44,917 bases of DNA from Cytobacillus purgationiresistens (GCF_030813235.1 NZ_JAUSUB010000037.1:1-44917); one strand, 5' to 3'. Shown: positions 26,444 through 35,041, counted from the stretch's first letter. Made by a program: numbers and translations. Notes: a model not told the origin generated them from the letters alone.

Positions 26444-28474
26444 TTATCTCAAGTCAAAAATAGCTGAAATTTTTTGATCTTCTTGAAATAGCTGTTCAAT
26501 AGAGTCCCTGATTTTCTTAATTAATTTGATACCTGAGTCTACCTCTCTATCCAAATATTGAAATATTTCTTCAAATGTATCAGCGAATAACGAGTCCAAC
26601 GGCCGAATATGCTCATGGACTGTGATTCCTTTCATTTCAACATTTCCGCCAGGCAATAAATATTGATAACTTCGCGGATTGGTTTCCATCTGATTGATCG
26701 CACTGACTAACCTGCCTTTTCGATGCTGAAAATCGTCAATGAACTCTTGAGTATATAAACTCTTTAATCGACTAATCACCTCCTTTTTATCCTGATATTT
26801 ATCCATACCCAGCTGATAAACCCTAACAGCTGAAGATAGATTCACTTCCACTTTTTGCAAATGGCTACCTTTTGACAAAATCATATCATTGCCTTCATAC
26901 CTTCTATTGCCATCCGCCAACGCGGTCGCAACATGGGTGAGCCCATGGGCTTCGACTGCCTTGGTAAAGCCTCTAAACCAATCAAATGGTACATTAAATA
27001 TATCTGTAAATTTACTTTTAATATTTCCAGCTTCCACTTTAACGGTCGCCGCAATATCTATAACCCCAACTAAATACTCACTAATATTGGGACTGCCGGG
27101 TTTTAATATGTCTTTAATTACCACTTTTCCCAAATCGCCCAGTGAACTGATCATATTTTTCACAGAACCCAGTATGTCTTTAAGATGATTCAAGACATCT
27201 TCAATCATTACAATCATCGTTGCTCCAAGGATTTTTATCAGGGATGGAATCTGTGTGCGCAGCCTTTCCAGCCTAGCCATAATTTCAACTTGGCGCAGCT
27301 GCAATAAACCTATCGCTGCAAGGAGTTTCGTCGGAACTTCAGGAACAGGAAACGGAACCGTTATCGCTCCAAAACCTAGCGGAAACATACTAAAGTGCAT
27401 ATCTACACCAACAAACTTCCAATCAGGTCCGTCTATCAGCTTATTCCATTCCTCGCCAATCGTATCGATCAATGTAAACAGCTCAGCGTCAATGCCTGTC
27501 AGCCCTCTATACACCCCCTGAACGCCATTCTGATTATAATAAGGAGCAATCTCTGCTAAGAACATTTGCAATTTTCGTAAATCTCCATCGGAAATATTGC
27601 CTAATGTTTTACGTAATCCTTCAAAATCAAGATCAGTATCGATGATTTCCCTCGTTCCTAAATCAAGAAAACCCCTGATGTCAGAAGCTCCGTATAACAT
27701 ATCTTCTTCAGCAGTGATATGATGGATGTTCTGCCCGCGTTCCTTGTAGTAGTTTTCTGCGAAAGCTTTTAGTTCTGCTGGGGGGATGGAGTAGAGCTGT
27801 TCGTTTATGTTTGGATCTATATTAAATTTTATACCCAAACTAAATTGAAATTTAGTGTCTATCATTGCTAACTGATAAACACTAGGTGGTGCATCATTAA
27901 TAGCATAAACACTCGAGAATGAGTCATTCATTATTTGTAGTGTTTGAATTAAATTCCCTCCGAGCGAATGTCCGATGCCAACCTTATTTAATTCGATACT
28001 CTCTAGATGTTCCCCACTTTTTTGCCCTCTTTTCAAGTCTTCTGTTACTTTAAAGTTGATTTTCTTAGTAATCAAATCATCAAAGGTTTCTGCATTTTCA
28101 AACTGATTTTTAACTTTACCGGTAAAAATCCCAAATCCATTGTAATACCAATCTAGTGGCTCTCCTTCACCACTGTCCTCTGAATGTTCACTGCCTCTTG
28201 TAATCGTGTATGATTGATTGATTCCTTCAATAGGATTATAAAAATGAATTATTGTACCATCAAAACCTGAATCTTTTCCTGCATCTTTTTGCTCTTTAAG
28301 CTCTTTAATATCATCAGAATGATATACTGTAATTTCAACCGGCAAATCCTTGCCTGTTTCTTCTATATAGATCCTTCTGATTTCCTCTTCGGAAATTTTT
28401 TCACTCTTTCCATATTCTAGTTCAGTGATTCTTGCAAGCAAAATATTCGTATTCAATATCTCCTCATTACTCAT
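26444..28474 (-). CDS. Lipase-like T7SS effector with N-terminal catalytic domain
   Basis: 676 residues from ATG 28474 (AGGTGA 5 nt upstream; an in-frame GTG 28483 lies inside that site). The N-terminal 300 residues resemble an alpha/beta hydrolase: the nucleophile elbow GIGHSLGGN puts Ser170 in GxSxG. IHHITAEEDMLYGAS (about 250-264) is in the usual place for the acid residue; the catalytic His is not certain. The rest is helical, with amphipathic stretches at about 385-460 and a long helical region at about 530-676. No signal peptide. A lipase domain first and a helical targeting domain last is the 'reverse' order described for S. aureus TslA. A lipoprotein gene precedes it and a small helical gene follows. 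Confidence 0.72.
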   Translation of the reverse strand: MSNEEILNTNILLARITELEYGKSEKISEEEIRRIYIEETGKDLPVEITVYHSDDIKELKEQKDAGKDSGFDGTIIHFYNPIEGINQSYTITRGSEHSEDSGEGEPLDWYYNGFGIFTGKVKNQFENAETFDDLITKKINFKVTEDLKRGQKSGEHLESIELNKVGIGHSLGGNLIQTLQIMNDSFSSVYAINDAPPSVYQLAMIDTKFQFSLGIKFNIDPNINEQLYSIPPAELKAFAENYYKERGQNIHHITAEEDMLYGASDIRGFLDLGTREIIDTDLDFEGLRKTLGNISDGDLRKLQMFLAEIAPYYNQNGVQGVYRGLTGIDAELFTLIDTIGEEWNKLIDGPDWKFVGVDMHFSMFPLGFGAITVPFPVPEVPTKLLAAIGLLQLRQVEIMARLERLRTQIPSLIKILGATMIVMIEDVLNHLKDILGSVKNMISSLGDLGKVVIKDILKPGSPNISEYLVGVIDIAATVKVEAGNIKSKFTDIFNVPFDWFRGFTKAVEAHGLTHVATALADGNRRYEGNDMILSKGSHLQKVEVNLSSAVRVYQLGMDKYQDKKEVISRLKSLYTQEFIDDFQHRKGRLVSAINQMETNPRSYQYLLPGGNVEMKGITVHEHIRPLDSLFADTFEEIFQYLDREVDSGIKLIKKIRDSIEQLFQEDQKISAIFDLR

Positions 28475-28493
28475 ATTTATCACCTATACTTCG

Positions 28494-29147
28494 CTAATCA
28501 ATAAATTCAACTGTTTTCATCATCTTTAAGAATTTCTCTTTAATATGTTCTTGGTCTGGTGTACATTCTTTATCAAAGTCTAAACATGAACTTCTGGCAA
28601 CAAATCTTAATGCTTTATCGCTATTATTTGGTTTTATAAGGCTGAAATAGTTATAGGCCTTTTCCTCTTCAACTTCAAACATATGCTCAGCGTAATAATA
28701 AGTCTTTCCTTCATGTTCAAATTCTTCGTATTCACCTTCATAATTTGTATATCTCGATAACTTTTTCAAATATAGATCTACATCTCCAGAAACCATTTCT
28801 GAATCAAAATTAATTGTATAGTAAAAGGCAAGATTTTCATCTCTAACATTTTCCGAAAAGTTGAATGTTTCATAAACATCATGGTTTTGTTCATAGCCTA
28901 CTTTTGAAATAATTGCATTCTCTGGGAACAACATTGTGTAGGCATCAGTCTTGGATTTAAACAGATAATACTCATTTTCTTCCTCCTCAGTAGAAACAAG
29001 AAAATCTCTCGTAAACTCTTCTTGAGATGCTCGTGCCTCAGATTCAGAATTCACTTCTTTCCCCTGATCATCATTTTCATTCATTCCACAGCCTCCTATC
29101 AGCAGCAGTGTCATTAATAACCCTAGGTATTTTAAATGTTTTTTCAA
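28494..29147 (-). CDS. Lipoprotein, candidate immunity protein for the lipase
   Basis: 217 residues from TTG 29147, with AGGGGATC upstream. Signal peptide MKKHLKYLGLLMTLLLIGGC ends in a lipobox (IGGC). The mature part is acidic (EFTRDFLVSTEEEENEYYLF), with a beta-rich core and two Cys near the C-terminus (SSCLDFDKECTP) that could form a disulphide. It lies 19 nt before the lipase-like gene in the same operon. Immunity to the staphylococcal T7 lipase TslA is given by a surface lipoprotein, TilA, so this is the natural candidate here. A frameshifted paralogue lies just upstream, at 29703-30334. Confidence 0.72.
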   Translation of the reverse strand: MKKHLKYLGLLMTLLLIGGCGMNENDDQGKEVNSESEARASQEEFTRDFLVSTEEEENEYYLFKSKTDAYTMLFPENAIISKVGYEQNHDVYETFNFSENVRDENLAFYYTINFDSEMVSGDVDLYLKKLSRYTNYEGEYEEFEHEGKTYYYAEHMFEVEEEKAYNYFSLIKPNNSDKALRFVARSSCLDFDKECTPDQEHIKEKFLKMMKTVEFID

Positions 29148-29221
29148 CCCTTGATCCCCTCTCGAGTATCTTTATGTATCTTGGATGAGGTTTCATAAAA
29201 AAGTAAAAATTCACTCCTTAT

Positions 29222-29283
29222 TTATTACCATGGAGTTCCAGTTACGTCAATTGACCAAAGAATATTGTCGAATTTTGTCTGTT
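29222..29283 (-). promoter_or_regulatory. Promoter with Spo0A-type box (lipase operon)
   Basis: Minus-strand -35 TTGACG (29245-29250), 17-nt spacer, TGG-extended -10 TAATAA (29222-29227), giving an approximately 70-nt leader to TTG 29147. Upstream lies TGTCGAATTTTGTCTGTT (29266-29283), an 18-bp block identical to 13401-13418 and at the same 21-bp offset from the -35. TGTCGAA is the Spo0A box core. The remaining gap up to 29702 is AT-rich with no gene I can see. Confidence 0.55.
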
Positions 29284-29702
29284 AAATTCAACCTATAAAA
29301 TAACTAATAAACTCTAAGTTTCTTAGGTTAAAAGATTCATATCCTTTTTACACCCATGGAATTTATTTACACAAAAAAGAAATAGCACCCTATAATAATT
29401 ATTATTTGACTATATTGATAGGTATTTTTAATCATTTTTACTTTATCCTGTTTAAATAAATCTTAAACCTATTTTTTGAATTTTTTCGATTATTTTTAAA
29501 GGGTAATATTTCACTTTAATAAATATAATGTTTTAAATAAGAGTAATTTTACATAACTAAGTGTGAATTATTGGCTGCAAAAAGTCAGATGTAGCCCTCA
29601 CTTATATTTAATAATCAGCATTATTATGTACCGCCCTTATAATGAATTGTGTATGATTACCCACGCTTCTTGAAGCATTCTTTGCTCGAAAGCAATAAGA
29701 CT

Positions 29703-30334
29703 CATTGATAGAACTTATTCCAAAATTGCACAGATTTTATCAACATAAAAATTTTTCCTCCAACTCCGCTTTTTTCAAGCTACAATTTGTACGATTGTCT
29801 GTACATGTAGTATCAATTACATATCTAATGGCTTGTTCGCTATTTTTGGATTTTATAAAACTTAAATAACTAATGTATTCAATACCTTGTTTACTTACAT
29901 TAGTTGCATAATAAAATGCTTTGTTATCATGTTCAAAAAGTTTCATAATTACCATCAAAGCCGGCATATGAAGATAAACTTTCTAAATATATTTCCGAAT
30001 CATCTGTTAAAACATTTTGATTATAAGTAATTTTATAATAAAATGAGAGATTTTCTTTTTTTACTTGTTCTCCAAAACTAAAAGTCTCGAATACATCCTG
30101 ATTACTTTCAAATCCAGCTTCTGATACCTTTGCATCTTTAGGAAACCACATCGTATAACCTTCAGTTTTGGATTTGAACTGATAAAAGCCTTCCTCTATC
30201 TCCTCTGGTGATTGAAGAAACTCACGTGTGAATTCATCTTGATATGCTCGTGTTCCAGGTAAATTCTCCCTCTCACAGGCTATTAGTAGTATAATAAGAG
30301 AACAAATGAAACGACCCTTCAAAAAAAACCTCAT
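29703..30334 (-). pseudogene. Frameshifted paralogue of the candidate immunity lipoprotein
   Basis: From ATG 30334 (GGAG upstream) the frame gives a signal peptide with lipobox (IILLIAC) and a body parallel to the 28494-29147 lipoprotein: DEFTREFLQSPEE, FYQFKSKTEGYTMWFP, YLESLSSYAGFDGNYETF. It then stops. One extra T in a run of five (about 29940) breaks the frame: with four T it continues ETFEHDNKAFYYAT, matching EEFEHEGKTYYYAE of the intact copy. Near 29744 a second lost base ends the second frame early (KFLC); restored, it reads KFLMLIKSVQFW, like KFLKMMKTVEF. Two separate one-base lesions imply a decaying gene rather than a phase switch. Confidence 0.8.
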
Positions 30335-30753
30335 TTTTTTCACTCCGTTCCTTTGGTAAAAATAAATTCCCAATCTATGTTTTTGTTTTGTAAAGATTAT
30401 GGGTAGAAAATAAAGTAAATATATTCACTTCAAGGTTGTTTTTTACACTTTTGCAAAAAACAGGATAATTTACCTATCGACTCACCTGTAAAAATAAGTA
30501 TTTTTCATCATTATGACAAAATTCTTCCATGATATAGTAAAAAGGATTGTTATTTTATTGAATTTTTAAATTTCAATACTCATATCGGTGAATAAGTGAT
30601 TACTTACCCTAGTCTTATTCATCTATAAAACTTTTAGGTTTGTTATGTACTCGAGGATATTTCTACATAGCTTTATTTCAACCATTAGCCGCAATCACAT
30701 CATTGTATATCCTCGTGCTGCTCATATATTTTGCATAATTAAGAGGTGATGAT
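30335..30753. promoter_or_regulatory. Divergent intergenic region before the LXG operon with inverted repeats
   Basis: Between the pseudogene and the plus-strand LXG operon are two clear dyads: GGTGAATAAG/CTTATTCATC (30587-30596 and 30614-30623), and a perfect CGAGGATAT/ATATCCTCG (30652-30660 and 30707-30715, 46 bp apart). A smaller ATTGAA/TTCAAT dyad lies near 30557-30577. A plausible plus-strand promoter is TTGTAT, 16 nt, TATATT (about 30703-30730), which would place the second dyad arm over its spacer. No open frame of note. Confidence 0.4.
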
Positions 30754-31110
30754 ATGTCATTAAGTTATTATTATAGTCTTCTTCAAGAGAAGAAAAGACA
30801 GCTTTCCAGACTGCAGTCATGCAACAGTCAACTGCTTGGCAACCAGCAAGAGTTTTCCCACTATAAATCTACTGTTACAAAGCCTGAGCTTTCTTCTACA
30901 ACCTGGCAGGGAACTTTAGCCAGCCAATTTGAAGATATTCGAACTGACCGAATTCTCAACAGCTTTCAGGATATTGAATCAAACCAATTCAGCGATGTGT
31001 TCTCTTCACTTAATTCGAAGATGCAACTAATTAGGCAGGAGATTTCTTCCATCCAGCAAACGATAGCTTACCTTGAAGCTGAAGCTGAAAGAGAAAAAAA
31101 TGATAAATAA
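30754..31110 (+). CDS. YwqH-like (DUF5082) small T7SS partner protein
   Basis: 118 residues, helical with coiled coil, no signal peptide. Contains a WXG-like turn in TTWQGTLASQFED (W-Q-G), flanked by helices, as in WXG100-superfamily partners of LXG toxins. B. subtilis ywqH-ywqI-ywqJ has the same order of two small helical genes before an LXG gene. AAGAGGTGATG precedes ATG 30754. First gene of the plus-strand toxin operon. Such partners bind the LXG domain and present it to the secretion ATPase. Confidence 0.78.
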   Translation: MSLSYYYSLLQEKKRQLSRLQSCNSQLLGNQQEFSHYKSTVTKPELSSTTWQGTLASQFEDIRTDRILNSFQDIESNQFSDVFSSLNSKMQLIRQEISSIQQTIAYLEAEAEREKNDK

Positions 31111-31142
31111 GGACATCTGGAATTCTGACAAGGAGGTGCCCC

Positions 31143-31421
31143 ATGAGTAGTGAAATAAAAATATTGAAAAATGACGTTGATGAAGCACTATCAAAACTGC
31201 AATCCTCTACTAATGCTCTTACCACTTCGCTTCCAGCTTCTATTGGCAGCAACAATGTATTAGATACAGTCAAAAAAATGAATCAGCTGAATCAAGCATT
31301 GAACCAAGTAGCAGAAGCTTATAAAGCCTTATTGCAGCAAAATGAAGAATCTACACGTCAATCGGTTGAATTTATGGCTGAAGCGGATAAACAAATCTCT
31401 TCCTTTATTAAAATGCAGTAA
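31143..31421 (+). CDS. YwqI-like (DUF5344) small T7SS partner protein
   Basis: 92 residues, all helical (IKILKNDVDEALSKLQ; MNQLNQALNQVAEAYKALL), no WXG turn and no membrane segment. AAGGAGG precedes the ATG. It lies 32 nt after the YwqH-like gene and 17 nt before the LXG gene, the ywqI position. Together with its neighbour it probably forms the partner complex for the LXG N-terminal domain. Confidence 0.75.
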   Translation: MSSEIKILKNDVDEALSKLQSSTNALTTSLPASIGSNNVLDTVKKMNQLNQALNQVAEAYKALLQQNEESTRQSVEFMAEADKQISSFIKMQ

Positions 31422-31438
31422 GGAGGTCCATTCAAAGA

Positions 31439-32878
31439 ATGAAAACATTAGAAGTCGAATCATTACATTCTGGGATTGAAGAAATACTTGAAAAATTAAA
31501 TTCACAAAAAGAACAGGTCAAGCAAATCGAAGCCTCTGTTGAAGGAATTATCACTCTAAATGATTCTTTAAAGGGCCAAGGCGGGCAATCCATTAGATCC
31601 TTCTATCAAGATTGCCATCAGCCTTTTTTATTATTCTATCAAGATGTAATGAATGAGTACGTATCCTCGCTAAAGAATGTAAAAAGTACACTCCATTCAT
31701 TTGAGCCATCGCATAATGGCTTTATTAGCCAAAGCTTTTTGCAAGGAGATTTATGCAGCGGCCTAAATAAAACAAAAGAAATCACAGCCGACCTCACGAA
31801 TGAGGCAAACATGACAATCGCTTCTGTCCAAGATATTGTAAGCCTGCCAAAACTGCGAGATAATGACGTTATTAACCAAGTAAATGAAGCAAAAAAAAAT
31901 GTAGATCAGACAGTGGAAAAGCTCCATCATTTCGATAATCAACAATCCCAATCTCTGAATAATGTCGAACAAGATATTCAAATCATGAATACTTACGTTC
32001 AGCAAATCCAAACCATGTTCAACAATGGATCACTTTCTGTTGCTACATACAGTCCAAATAGTTTATATTCCATTCCACCTGATCAAGAAATGGGAGCGGC
32101 CAACCCATTCAGCTCTTTTGCGAGTCACCCCCGTGTGACTAGTAACGGGGTTGAAGCAACTGACACGAATGGTTTAAATATGCAGTGGGATCCCACCCCT
32201 ACTCTAGGTGTGAACTTTGATCAATGGAAGGATCAACCGATCAACGCAGGAGCGAATTTAGGGATTGCTGTAACAACAGCCTATGGTGCCGCCAAACGTG
32301 TCAACCTTGCAAGAAAAGGGTTTGGGATTACGAAAACTTACAGAACAACCGCTCAAGGCGTTCGCAAACCTGTTGTTAAAATCGATAAACCAGAACTTGG
32401 CGGCTTTAAAAAGAAAACCTACTCAGGTACAAACGTAACCAATCATCCTAAACTAAATAAGCTAATAGATCCAATGGCAAGTGTAAAAGATTCATTTAAA
32501 TGGGCAAGCAACAAACTTGGCTATCTCGGTGTTGGTGTAACTGTCACAGGCGATATCGTTCATGGTGTGCAAAATAACCAATCTGGCAGTGAAATAGCAG
32601 GTAATGTTGTTGGTGACGTAGCTATTGCAGGCGCATCAATTGCAGCATCTGCTGCTGCTGGAGCTAAAGTTGGTGCTATAGCTGGAACATTTGGGGGACC
32701 TGTTGGAGTTGCCGTTGGCGCAACTGTAGGAGCTATCGTTGGTATCGGTGTTACAACCTTGTTAAGTGACGTTAAATTTATGGATGTTGATGGCGACGGC
32801 AAGTCTGATTCGGTAGGAGATGCGATTAAGAAAGGCACGAAAGGCATCATCGACAAAGTCGGTTCTTGGTTTAAATAA
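31439..32878 (+). CDS. LXG-domain T7SS toxin with glycine-zipper C-terminus
   Basis: 479 residues. The N-terminal LXG domain (about 1-205) starts MKTLEVESLHSGIEEILEKL and has the characteristic SLKGQGGQSIRSFYQDCH. A linker follows. The C-terminal third has a Gly/Ala-rich hydrophobic stretch at about 395-442 (AGAKVGAIAGTFGGPVGVA), a glycine zipper, then an acidic calcium-loop-like DVDGDGKSD (449-457) and an amphipathic lysine-rich end. There is no nuclease or deaminase signature after the zipper. This resembles membrane-depolarising T7 toxins such as TspA and TelE, where a polytopic protein gives immunity; such a gene follows here. The toxic mechanism is inferred. Confidence 0.82.
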   Translation: MKTLEVESLHSGIEEILEKLNSQKEQVKQIEASVEGIITLNDSLKGQGGQSIRSFYQDCHQPFLLFYQDVMNEYVSSLKNVKSTLHSFEPSHNGFISQSFLQGDLCSGLNKTKEITADLTNEANMTIASVQDIVSLPKLRDNDVINQVNEAKKNVDQTVEKLHHFDNQQSQSLNNVEQDIQIMNTYVQQIQTMFNNGSLSVATYSPNSLYSIPPDQEMGAANPFSSFASHPRVTSNGVEATDTNGLNMQWDPTPTLGVNFDQWKDQPINAGANLGIAVTTAYGAAKRVNLARKGFGITKTYRTTAQGVRKPVVKIDKPELGGFKKKTYSGTNVTNHPKLNKLIDPMASVKDSFKWASNKLGYLGVGVTVTGDIVHGVQNNQSGSEIAGNVVGDVAIAGASIAASAAAGAKVGAIAGTFGGPVGVAVGATVGAIVGIGVTTLLSDVKFMDVDGDGKSDSVGDAIKKGTKGIIDKVGSWFK

Positions 32879-32898
32879 TAGATTAAGAGGTGTAGTAG

Positions 32899-33609
32899 TT
32901 GAAAAAGCAGCAAGAAATAGACAGTATTACATTATCCTATTTAAACTTCCAGACACCCAAGGAAAATAGGGGAAATATTATTGTGTTCTTTCTTATTTTC
33001 CTTGACCTTCTGGGGCTATTCCCAATCTTGTCTGAACCCTTCTCCAGTCAATATTTTTGGGCCGCATTTATTCCCGTAGCATTCATGCATATATGGGCAT
33101 TGCTTTACATAATTGCTCCTTACAAGTTTGAACGCACCTATTATTTGTTCTTTGGTATATATGGAATTGTGAATACCTATGTATTTTCCCTATCCATCCA
33201 GAAGTTTTTAAGTAACTATATTTTAACTAATACTGTCTTACCAATAATCATTGGCCTTTTTCTATTCATAGGATTAATAATCATAATAAATTGGGCTAAT
33301 CTGAAATTATTACGCTCTGGAACCTATGCCAATCTTCAGAAGAAAGGTACCAAAGTAAACACTTCACCAATCATAGCTGCCTCTGGACTAGGCTATATTC
33401 TTGGGCAGTTGATACTTGCTTTCGTCTATAGCGATTCATTGATCATAATGGTTTTCATTTTTGTATTATCGATTCTTTCTGTTGTAACAGCATACTTTAG
33501 CGTTTTCATTCATCGATATATATTCATTCAAAAAAATGAAGTGGCTGTAAAAAAATTATATCCCGAATTTGGACTGCCAAAGTCAGAGAGAAACAGCAAA
33601 TACTTATAG
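32899..33609 (+). CDS. Polytopic membrane protein, candidate immunity to the LXG toxin
   Basis: 236 residues from TTG 32899, with AGAGGTG 6 nt upstream. About six TM segments are visible (IIVFFLIFLDLLGLFPIL, FIPVAFMHIWALLYIIA, LFFGIYGIVNTYVFSL, VLPIIIGLFLFIGLIIII, ASGLGYILGQLILAFVY, IIMVFIFVLSILSVV) with a charged C-terminus. It lies 20 nt after the LXG gene. Immunity to membrane-acting T7 toxins is commonly provided by integral membrane proteins encoded just downstream (TsaI for TspA), so this is the best candidate. No known family recognised by sequence. Confidence 0.68.
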   Translation: MKKQQEIDSITLSYLNFQTPKENRGNIIVFFLIFLDLLGLFPILSEPFSSQYFWAAFIPVAFMHIWALLYIIAPYKFERTYYLFFGIYGIVNTYVFSLSIQKFLSNYILTNTVLPIIIGLFLFIGLIIIINWANLKLLRSGTYANLQKKGTKVNTSPIIAASGLGYILGQLILAFVYSDSLIIMVFIFVLSILSVVTAYFSVFIHRYIFIQKNEVAVKKLYPEFGLPKSERNSKYL

Positions 33610-33670
33610 TTTAATCTAATAAAAAAATGAAGGTAGGCTCCCACAAGAAGAATTTCAAGGAGGACTATTA

Positions 33671-34456
33671 ATGGAACTTATATTATCAAGGAAAGATCTA
33701 TGCATTCTCATGAATGTATTAGGAGCTAAAACACTGATCGGTATTGCTAACCCATTCACACAGCATACCAATGAAGAGATGGAGCTAGAATGGGAAATGA
33801 CTTTTAAGAAATTAAATAGCATGGGGCTCGTTGATCTTATTGATGAAGAACTTAAATTTGACGAGCCTTTTATTCAGTCCATGTGGGTCTTAGCTAGAAC
33901 AAATGTTGTTGTTGAAACGCTTACTGATGATGAACAAAGTCTGTTCTATTTTAGTGACCATTCGGTTATCCAATGTTTACAGGTAAATGACGATGATTAT
34001 AAGGTATATATTCATCACACACCTGATTGGACTTGGAATCATGTCATTATTCCTAAAATGCTTATGGGAATTGAGAATATACCTGTGCGTTTTACTCGTT
34101 CATTACTAGTGGACCCTCAAGATTACAATATCTATTGCGAGAATCTTCGTGTACACAATCAAGAGGAACTTGCAGAATTAAACAACTTAGACCATGATCA
34201 TTTGATGTTGAAACAGTTCAATCGTTCACTTCAAAGGAAGATATATAATAGTAGATTGATGATGTTTTACCGCAACAACAACCAATGGAATGTGGAAGGA
34301 ATTCATGTACTCTCCTCTCCTTCGTTTAACTGGACGTTAAAAATGATCAATCGAAACGGCCAAGAATTATTAGAGGCGAAACAGTCTGGCGGTGCGAACT
34401 TAATGAATGAGATTTTGGATGTTATTAAGCGAGCTAAAGTGGAGCAAACAGCATAA
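33671..34456 (+). CDS. EspG/DUF5081-like T7SS-associated protein (tentative)
   Basis: 261 residues, soluble, mixed alpha/beta. It opens with a beta strand and helix, ELILSRKDLCILMNVLGAKTLIGIANP, the kind of start seen in EspG/DUF5081 chaperone-like proteins of T7SS loci. It has no TM segment or signal peptide. AAGGAGGAC precedes ATG 33671. It continues the LXG operon after a 61-nt gap. If the EspG likeness is right, it may bind the small partner proteins or the LXG domain in the cytosol before export. The family call rests on faint N-terminal similarity and context. Confidence 0.45.
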   Translation: MELILSRKDLCILMNVLGAKTLIGIANPFTQHTNEEMELEWEMTFKKLNSMGLVDLIDEELKFDEPFIQSMWVLARTNVVVETLTDDEQSLFYFSDHSVIQCLQVNDDDYKVYIHHTPDWTWNHVIIPKMLMGIENIPVRFTRSLLVDPQDYNIYCENLRVHNQEELAELNNLDHDHLMLKQFNRSLQRKIYNSRLMMFYRNNNQWNVEGIHVLSSPSFNWTLKMINRNGQELLEAKQSGGANLMNEILDVIKRAKVEQTA

Positions 34457-34482
34457 AGCTATGAAAGGCGGATTGTTACCAT

Positions 34483-34947
34483 ATGTTTTTCGATACTAAA
34501 AGGATTAAAAAATCCCCTATTACATTCTACGGTGTAAGTACTTTATCAAATCATGGAATAAGCGACGATGAGCACAACGAATATGTTGATATTATTGGAG
34601 ATTTAGACAACGTTGAAATGGTGTTTGATATTGCTAGAGAAGATTGGAATCCAGAGCAGCTCAAAGAAATGGAAGAAAAGATTAAGCACTTAAATTTATC
34701 TGATCCAATTTTTATTGTAAATGAAATAAATGCAAAAGAGATTGAAAATGCAGTAAAAGCATTAAAAAAAAAGCATAGATGGAAAGATTTATTCGGAACA
34801 CTTACTATGGAAGACTATATGATAGTAGAACACCACGCAATTTTCAAATTAGATCAAGCTGTTACCTATAAAGATAATGCAGATGACGTGGTTACATTTC
34901 TTGAATGTGAGCTTGAACGAGAAAGAAATAAAAAATCAGCTAAGTAA
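34483..34947 (+). CDS. Hypothetical cytosolic protein, last gene of the LXG operon
   Basis: 154 residues, acidic to neutral, no signal peptide or TM segment. Predicted alpha/beta: strand DTKRIKKSPITFYGVSTL, acidic segment DIIGDLDNVEMVFDIARED, helix NPEQLKEMEEKIKHL, lysine-rich helix IENAVKALKKKHRW. AAAGGCGG lies 10 nt before ATG 34483. It follows the EspG-like gene after 26 nt, so it is probably in the same transcript. I do not recognise the family. By position it could be a second immunity or accessory protein of the LXG module, but nothing in the sequence proves that. Confidence 0.6.
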   Translation: MFFDTKRIKKSPITFYGVSTLSNHGISDDEHNEYVDIIGDLDNVEMVFDIAREDWNPEQLKEMEEKIKHLNLSDPIFIVNEINAKEIENAVKALKKKHRWKDLFGTLTMEDYMIVEHHAIFKLDQAVTYKDNADDVVTFLECELERERNKKSAK

Positions 34948-34970
34948 TACATTTTGCGAGAATCTAGAAG

Positions 34971-35013
34971 GCTCAAACCCTAATATCGGGATTGGGTCTT
35001 TTAGTGTTTGAGC
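34971..35013 (+). terminator. Long inverted repeat after the LXG operon
   Basis: GCTCAAAC (34971-34978) pairs with GTTTGAGC (35006-35013), and the inner CCTAAT with ATTGGG. No immediate T-run follows, so it is a terminator candidate only. Confidence 0.45.
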
Positions 35014-35041
35014 ATTCATTGAAAAAGTTTTTCTAAGATTG

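Noticed and set aside
29930..29970. Phase-variable or programmed frameshift in the second lipoprotein
   Set aside because: The T-run is only five long, and a second independent lesion occurs near 29744; decay is simpler.
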